Below are positions 60,986 to 64,000 of a DNA stretch of 64,000 nucleotides, one piece after another (within the stretch, counting starts at the first letter, position 1; each line of letters opens with the position of its first letter). The translations under genes were made by a program, and so were the position numbers. The notes beneath the pieces were generated by a model. The model searched no databases, was not told the DNA's origin, and saw only the letters and a program-made list of their open reading frames with translations. This DNA comes from Hemibagrus wyckioides (Eukaryota > Chordata > Actinopteri > Siluriformes > Bagridae), in the NCBI RefSeq assembly GCF_019097595.1, contig NC_080720.1:30245352-30309351 (forward strand). The letters run 5' to 3'.

Positions 60986-61482
60986 GCTGTCATGGCTCAG
61001 GATGCTTCAATTCTCTCTATATAAACTTCTAAACGAGGTCTCTTCTGACTGTGCAATATATCTTCGTACTGCGATCTAGTTCGTCGTTCAGAAAGTTACG
61101 ACGATCGGGGGAAAAACAAAAAAAGAAGAAGTGTAGTGCAAGGCAAAGTTAAATCTTCACATCGAGAAAAATTATTATTTACAATTCAAGGTCTAAATGC
61201 AGGTAACACTTTTTGTCTAAAGCCCAGCAATGGCTATAATACAAAAACACAATTAGTGATTATGAACATCTGTGGACAATTGTAGACATTTTTACACTCT
61301 GCAAATGTACACACACACACACACACACACTCCATTAAAGGGAATACTCCAGAGTTATTCAACGTGGTTATCAAAATTTATCTGTAGTGTCCGTAGAAAA
61401 TATGTGATTACCATAGACAAGGATTTCTGACGTTTCTCCGCCTTGATAAAAATGCCCAGCATGTTTATAATGAAGTTGGACA

Positions 61483-61797
61483 TCCATCCATCGTCTATAC
61501 CCACTTTATTCCTAATTAGGGTCACGGGGTCTGCTGGAGCCTATCCCAACACACATTGGGCAAAAGGCAGGGGTACACCCTGGACAGGTCACCTGTCCAT
61601 CACAGGGTCACATAGGTAATTTAGAATGACCAATCAACCGAATGTACATGTTTTTGGACTGTGGGAGGAAACTGGAGTAAATCCACACAGGCACAGGGAG
61701 AACATGCAAACTCCACACAGAAAGGCCCCCGGGATTCAAACCCAGGACCTTCTTGCTGTGAGGCAACAGTGCTAACCACTGAGCTACCATGCTGCCG
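61483..61797 (-). mobile_element. tRNA-derived SINE, ATGGATGG-tailed family
   Basis: A minus-strand copy with a clear A-box-like TGGCTCAGTGGTTAGC (61796-61775 region), a B-box-like GGTTTGAATCCC and a GATGGATGG tail at the low-coordinate end. No convincing target duplication. It is downstream of, or inside, the ldlr 3' UTR. Confidence 0.75.
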
Positions 61798-62567
61798 TTG
61801 ATAGGACAGTCAAATAATCAATTAATATTTATATATGGAATCTTCTGCCTTTAGTTTTTACTGTAATTGTTTTAAATCTGTTTTAAAGCTTCACAATTCA
61901 GCAACTGCCCCTTTTTTATTAGAATTCCATAACAAGTCCGGTTTCAAGTAAACAGGTTTTCTGTTCTCTTTTCAGGACAGAGAGATTTAAATTCTTGTCC
62001 ATGGTAATCAGATATATGGTACAGATGAGGTGGAAAGAGATGACGTTGATCAACTCTAAAGTATTCCTTTAATATACTTCCATTAACGTGCACTAGATGC
62101 GGTCAGAGCAAGGGCTCTTCATAAGTATATGCATTCTGCAGCTTCTAATTCACAAATCCGTGTGCAGGGCTTCTCGAAAAAGTTTTACCCGAAACTTCTT
62201 TCAAGGCGCTGAGGTTCTTCATATTCTAATCTGGAATCTAATCTATATGTCACTACATTTTGGCTGCAAGATGTGGTGTCAATGCTATATCTTCTACAGA
62301 CAAGAAAATCTGCTGGCTTTTGGTTTGAAAGCATTAAAAAAAACCCTATAATATATATATATGATGACATTCTTCTGTGTCCATGCTTCGAGTAAAAGAA
62401 AGCTTCATGTAGTGGATTTTTCCTTCACATTCAGATTTGTGCAGCAGAAAAAAAAAGAAACTCAAAGCATGTGAGCATCATCCAGAGTCCGTTGCTAACC
62501 TTTGAGTCTCTCTTGTACTTCAGATTAGACTTCCGATGGGGTTGTTTGCGTCATTCCGTGAGAGACA

Positions 62568-63974
62568 TCACGCAATGTCCTCTTCATCGTCCAAGCATAA
62601 CATCTGATGCTGAGAAAAGAGAAGGGAGTTTACTGGAAAGGTCATAAAGAGGTAAAGATTTCTCCATCGTGTCTTGCAGATTTAGACGTAGTATCTTACT
62701 GTCTATATGTAAAAATGAACAGATTAACGTGGAATTACTGTAATACCATATATGGTAACTTGAATCTGTTTGTGTTTGACAAATACATCGCAGCAGGATG
62801 TCTAAATGAGATATTATGTCATCTTACCGGCGGGTAGACGTAGCCATCTTGGCTTTGACTCCTGCAGATGTGCACCTGGTCCTCTGTGGTTTTCTGGTAC
62901 ACAGGGTTATCAAAGTGGATGGTGTTTGTGTTCTTCAGCCTCCAGTGACGCCACATGAGCATACCGCCAAACACAGTCAGGCATATCACCACTGCACAGC
63001 AGGAGAAAAGGACAGAAATATTGTAGAAATGGAATAAACTGCATGGGTATATATCATTTGTCATATGTTAAACATGTAGTTTGCATACAAACCTATAGGG
63101 AGGATGATATAGAGAGCAACAGAGTGTTGTGAAGGGCTGGTGTCTGCAATGTGCACATCATTTGAACCTACAGGAGAAAGAAAAAATACTATTACAATAC
63201 TGTAATAGCATTGTAACACGTGATATACGAGACAGTGCTGTTTGGCACGCATGTACATTTAGAAAGTACCTTCATTTGCAGTGATCTCAGTCTTGGTTTC
63301 TGGGACGTTCTTGCGAAACCCAGCAGCACCTGAGGAAATCATTGAGCCTGTAGTTCTGGGTGTTTGTTTGGTTGTCTTTAGGGCAGGTGTGGTGGTGGGC
63401 AATTTTGGTGCAGTACTAGCTGGAACTGGGGGTGGAACCACGACTGTAGTGGCCACTGGCTTTACAGCTGTGTGAACAAATGTGGGAACACAACGTTAAA
63501 TTGATATAAAGCCAAACAATGTTCTGGAAATATTATTTTAACTTTTCACGCATTTACAAAGAAACATTTCTGTAATAGTAAACGTATAGATAATAGTAAA
63601 GTAGCAAAGTTCTAAGTGTGTGCATATTATTATAATCCACATAATTTATGCTTTAATCCACCCTGCTAGCATGTCACCCTTCTAACAGGTCAGCTGTTAC
63701 ATTACATAAAATAATGAAGCAAATATTGGACACCAGTCGATTCTTGACCATATGGAACATAAGGCAAAAACAGTGTACATTAGATTCTTTGCCAAATCAT
63801 TTCACAAAATGGCACACATACCTTCTACACATTTCCTCATGTCAGAGCCGAGGACCATGTGATCGGGGCAAGTGCAAGTGTATTTGGGGGACTGCTGATT
63901 GACTTGTGGAGCCGGAAGACACAGATAGTCACAGCCACCGTTCACTTGGTTGCCTTCTTCGCACCAGTTTGTAC
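62568..63974 (-). CDS. ldlr: Low-density lipoprotein receptor, last five coding exons (partial)
   Basis: Exons in transcript order: 63974-63822 (153 nt), 63467-63270 (198), 63167-63093 (75), 62991-62828 (164) and 62609-62568 (to TGA). Phases agree and the first exon starts at phase 1, so the gene continues past the right edge. The receptor binds apoB/apoE lipoproteins and is internalised through clathrin pits. Order: cysteine-rich EGF-like module ([20 protein letters not shown]), a Thr/Ser/Pro-rich O-glycosylated stalk, one membrane span ([19 protein letters not shown]), then a cytosolic tail with the [17 protein letters not shown] internalisation motif and a DGYVYPP to LDDEEDIA end, close to human DGYSYPS to LEDDVA. 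The exon sizes mirror human exons 14-18. Ligand-binding repeats and the propeller are outside the window. Confidence 0.96.
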
Positions 63975-64000
63975 CTGGACAGCAAACCAACATTTAATGA

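Larger units (their letters stand above)
59340..62567 (-). other. ldlr 3' UTR and downstream region
   Basis: No coding signal follows the ldlr stop. On the minus strand several AATAAA motifs are possible (for example near 61915, within the TTTA repeat at 60811-60836, near 59635 and 59350), so the poly(A) site cannot be fixed. It holds an antisense SINE (61483-61797), an AT repeat (60920-60980) and a CA repeat (61309-61330). Confidence 0.4.

Overview
The window is vertebrate nuclear DNA, almost certainly from a teleost fish. Genes are split by GT-AG introns, coding density is low, CA, CT and AT microsatellites are frequent, and Tc1-like transposons and tRNA-derived SINEs of the kind common in ray-finned fish are scattered through it. 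The repeat mix would suit an otophysan such as a catfish, but that is only an impression.

Five protein-coding genes can be assembled exon by exon. keap1 (+, coding 8304-19386, six coding exons, 602 residues) is the redox-sensing adaptor of the Cul3 ubiquitin ligase that degrades Nrf2. lrrc8e (+, 26844-31990, 809 residues) is a subunit of the volume-regulated anion channel. cdkn2d (-, 38450-36177, two coding exons, 170 residues) is the p19-INK4d inhibitor of CDK4/6. ap1m2 (-, 54127-39710, twelve coding exons, 423 residues) is the mu1B medium subunit of the epithelial AP-1B clathrin adaptor. The last five coding exons of ldlr (-, 63974-62568) encode the end of the EGF-precursor region, the O-glycosylated stalk, the membrane span and the NPVY-bearing tail; the rest of that gene lies beyond the right edge. 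From general knowledge, the human counterparts all lie on 19p13.2, with CDKN2D and AP1M2 adjacent and in the same orientation, so this is a conserved syntenic block rearranged by inversion and gene loss. The genes do not form a pathway; they share a chromosome segment.

Layout: 1-7448 intergenic DNA and a probable keap1 promoter zone, with an internally deleted Tc1 element and a SINE; 7449-21590 keap1; 21600-25300 intergenic with Tc1 relics; 25380-32290 lrrc8e; 32300-35500 intergenic with a Tc1 relic and a SINE; 35520-39300 cdkn2d; 39380-54130 ap1m2, whose introns hold an intact Tc1-like transposon, a LINE fragment and a 4-kb minisatellite; 54400-59300 AT-rich intergenic DNA with a large imperfect hairpin; 59300-64000 the 3' part of ldlr.

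The most unusual signals are these. (1) About 330 uninterrupted 12-bp units lie in ap1m2 intron 1; on the transcribed strand most carry the ideal branch-point heptamer UACUAAC. (2) The keap1 C terminus ends in a Cys-Gln-Lys-Asp tandem repeat that places five cysteines at four-residue spacing where human KEAP1 has its C613/C622/C624 sensor group. (3) An apparently intact Tc1-like transposon sits 69 bp from an ap1m2 splice junction. (4) A diverged inverted repeat of about 0.55 kb occupies the ap1m2-ldlr interval.
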